Assembly (NCBI GenBank): GCA_001804345.1
Contig: MHFU01000070.1
Coordinates: forward strand, 1-6,495
From: Omnitrophica bacterium RIFOXYB12_FULL_50_7
Lineage (GTDB): Bacteria > Omnitrophota > Omnitrophia > Omnitrophales > Aquincolibacteriaceae
Direction: 5' to 3'
DNA: 6,495 bases
Shown: positions 5,345 through 6,495 of the stretch, in pieces
Layout of the letters: each line of letters begins with the position of its first letter
Numbering within the stretch: position 1 is the stretch's first letter
The notes under the pieces: generated by a model
What the model was told of the DNA's origin: nothing
Database searches by the model: none
What the model saw: the letters and a program-made list of their open reading frames with translations, nothing else
Translations under genes and position numbers: made by a program

Positions 5345-6495
5345 ATGGGTAGAATCATCAGGGACATGGAGAAGCTAGACCTGAACTACGTACCAGGGGA
5401 ACTGCCGCACAGGGAGGGGGAGTTGAAATCTCTCCAGGAGCTGTACGGAAACGTGCTCGCGAACGGTCGACCGCAGCACGCGTTGATTGCCGGGAAGATC
5501 GGCAGCGGGAAGACCGTGCTTGCCAGGCGCTTCTTCGACGGGCTGACGGACCAGGCAAGGAAGAATGGCATCCAGGTGGACCTCAGCTTCGTCAACTGCA
5601 AGGGATCCTTCACCGCCACGGAGGTGATGAAGGACGTGCTTACCAACCTGGCAGTGCAGCCCGGAGGCAAGCAGCCCATCAGCAGCATGGCCAGGATGCT
5701 CAAGGATTTCATCGGCAAGCGAAACTCGGTGCTGTTCGTTGTTCTGGACGAGATCCACGTGCCTCTGAAGCACGACAACAGCAGGGCCGACCACCTCATC
5801 TACTGTCTTGCGAGAATCAACGAGGCACTGAAAGGCCCCCAGGTCTCCGTCTCGCTGTGCCTGATTTCCAGCAGGGACGTCCTCTCGATGCTGGAAGGCT
5901 CGACAAGGGGGATATTCAACAGGCACAACATCGTGAACCTGGAGAAGTACGGTGGAAATGCCCTGAAGGACATACTCGTCCAGCGGGTGGAGATGGCTTT
6001 CCATCCCGGAGCGGCCTCCGAAGAATGCCTGGACCTCATCGCAGACATCGCGGCTGGCAGTGGCGACGCCAGGTACGCCATCGAGATGCTGTACATGGCT
6101 GGAATGGCAGCGGAGTGCGGGAACTCCGAGATAGTCATGCCGGAGCACATCAGGATGGCGAAGGCGGAGATACAGCCTCACATCACGAACAAGATGCTCG
6201 AGGAGCTCGGGGACCACGAGCGCCTTCTGCTTCTGGGAATCGCCAGGATGCTGAAGAAGGCCGAGTACGTCGAGTTCGGGGGAGCCCTGACAGCCTACAA
6301 GGTTGAGTGCGAGGGGAGGGATTTGAACCCGAAGAAGAAGACCCAGGTCAGGACTCTCCTCGACGGACTGCACAGGATCGGGCTGGTGAACGTCAGGAAG
6401 GCCGGGCGGGGGAGAACCGCCAGGATGCTGGTGGCGATAGAGGACGCGCCAGTGGAGAGAATAATCGAATCGCTGGAGCGGGGGGCGCACCCGTG
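5345..6495 (+). CDS. Orc1/Cdc6-like AAA+ replication initiator (3' end at window edge)
   Basis: The frame is open from the ATG at 5345 to the last base (383 codons plus 'tg'; a TGA one base beyond is plausible, since archaeal Orc1/Cdc6 proteins are usually about 370-420 residues). The entry motif YVPGELPHREGE (15-26) is typical of archaeal Cdc6. Walker A is GKIGSGKT (50-57) and Walker B is VVLDEIH (132-138). GDARYAIE (240-247) is the sensor 2 segment (R243). The C-terminal part, about 287-383, has the winged-helix pattern: DHERLLLLGIAR, then AYKVECE, KKTQVRTLLDGLHRIGLV and the wing-like GRGRTARM (354-361). The protein would bind origin DNA and load the MCM helicase using ATP. Two departures are visible: sensor 1 reads LCLISSRD (171-178), with Ser where Asn is common, and the segment after it, GIFNRHNIVNLEKY (189-202), lacks the usual SSF...EI.F.PY pattern. 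It may be a divergent paralogue. It is markedly more GC-rich than the operon upstream. Confidence 0.9.
   Translation, partial: MGRIIRDMEKLDLNYVPGELPHREGELKSLQELYGNVLANGRPQHALIAGKIGSGKTVLARRFFDGLTDQARKNGIQVDLSFVNCKGSFTATEVMKDVLTNLAVQPGGKQPISSMARMLKDFIGKRNSVLFVVLDEIHVPLKHDNSRADHLIYCLARINEALKGPQVSVSLCLISSRDVLSMLEGSTRGIFNRHNIVNLEKYGGNALKDILVQRVEMAFHPGAASEECLDLIADIAAGSGDARYAIEMLYMAGMAAECGNSEIVMPEHIRMAKAEIQPHITNKMLEELGDHERLLLLGIARMLKKAEYVEFGGALTAYKVECEGRDLNPKKKTQVRTLLDGLHRIGLVNVRKAGRGRTARMLVAIEDAPVERIIESLERGAHP

Noticed and set aside
5857..6306. 149-codon + strand frame inside the orc gene
   Set aside because: It is in a different frame from the orc product, is dominated by Arg and Gly with no motif, and lies entirely inside a well-supported gene.
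5375..6490. Long open frame of 371 codons on the minus strand
   Set aside because: It is exactly opposite the orc1/cdc6-like gene, whose + strand frame carries Walker A, Walker B and winged-helix motifs. The antisense translation is rich in His, Leu, Pro and Val with no recognisable domain, as expected of an antisense frame in GC-rich DNA.

Overview
The window looks archaeal. Its right end carries a nearly complete Orc1/Cdc6-type replication initiator, a family confined to archaea and eukaryotes. The ribosome-binding sites that decide the starts (GGTGA and AGGGGGAG) fit an archaeal 16S tail. I cannot name the lineage with confidence. The GC-rich orc gene, rich in AGG arginine codons, would fit a moderately high-GC euryarchaeon, but this is only an impression.

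Region 1 (1-5187) is one tightly packed operon on the + strand, with noticeably lower GC than the right end (about 40% against high-50s% in lines I counted by hand). It encodes, in order: the C-terminal 689 residues of a Z1-family superfamily II helicase-like ATPase (5' end outside the window); a DUF4420-type PD-(D/E)XK nuclease-like protein; and an AIPR (abortive infection/phage resistance) family protein. The first two genes are separated by 4 bases and the last two overlap by an ATGA. This trio is a known recurrent part of a multi-gene restriction-modification-like anti-phage cassette, whose other usual members are a DNA cytosine methyltransferase, a GHKL/MORC-like ATPase and sometimes a Vsr-type endonuclease. 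Those genes would be expected upstream of base 1. The likely roles are a DNA motor or remodeller (Z1), the DNA-cutting subunit (PD-(D/E)XK) and an effector or accessory protein (AIPR).

Region 2 (5188-5344) is a 157-base gap holding no gene but an unusual number of inverted repeats: a hairpin without a clear T-run, a perfect 7-bp dyad that includes TATA-like sequence, a 6-bp dyad with a 14-base loop, and a GGCTCC/GGAGCC pair that overlaps the ribosome-binding site of the next gene. It must hold the end of the defence transcript and the promoter of the orc gene, and could contain initiator-binding sites.

Region 3 (5345-6495) is the GC-rich orc1/cdc6-like gene, open to the last base; the window ends in 'tg', so the stop may lie one base beyond. 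It has Walker A, Walker B and a C-terminal winged-helix region, but departs from the usual family pattern at sensor 1 and around the arginine-finger segment. The compositional step at about 5190-5345 suggests that the defence operon was acquired horizontally next to a replication-initiator gene, or that the initiator belongs to an element with its own composition.
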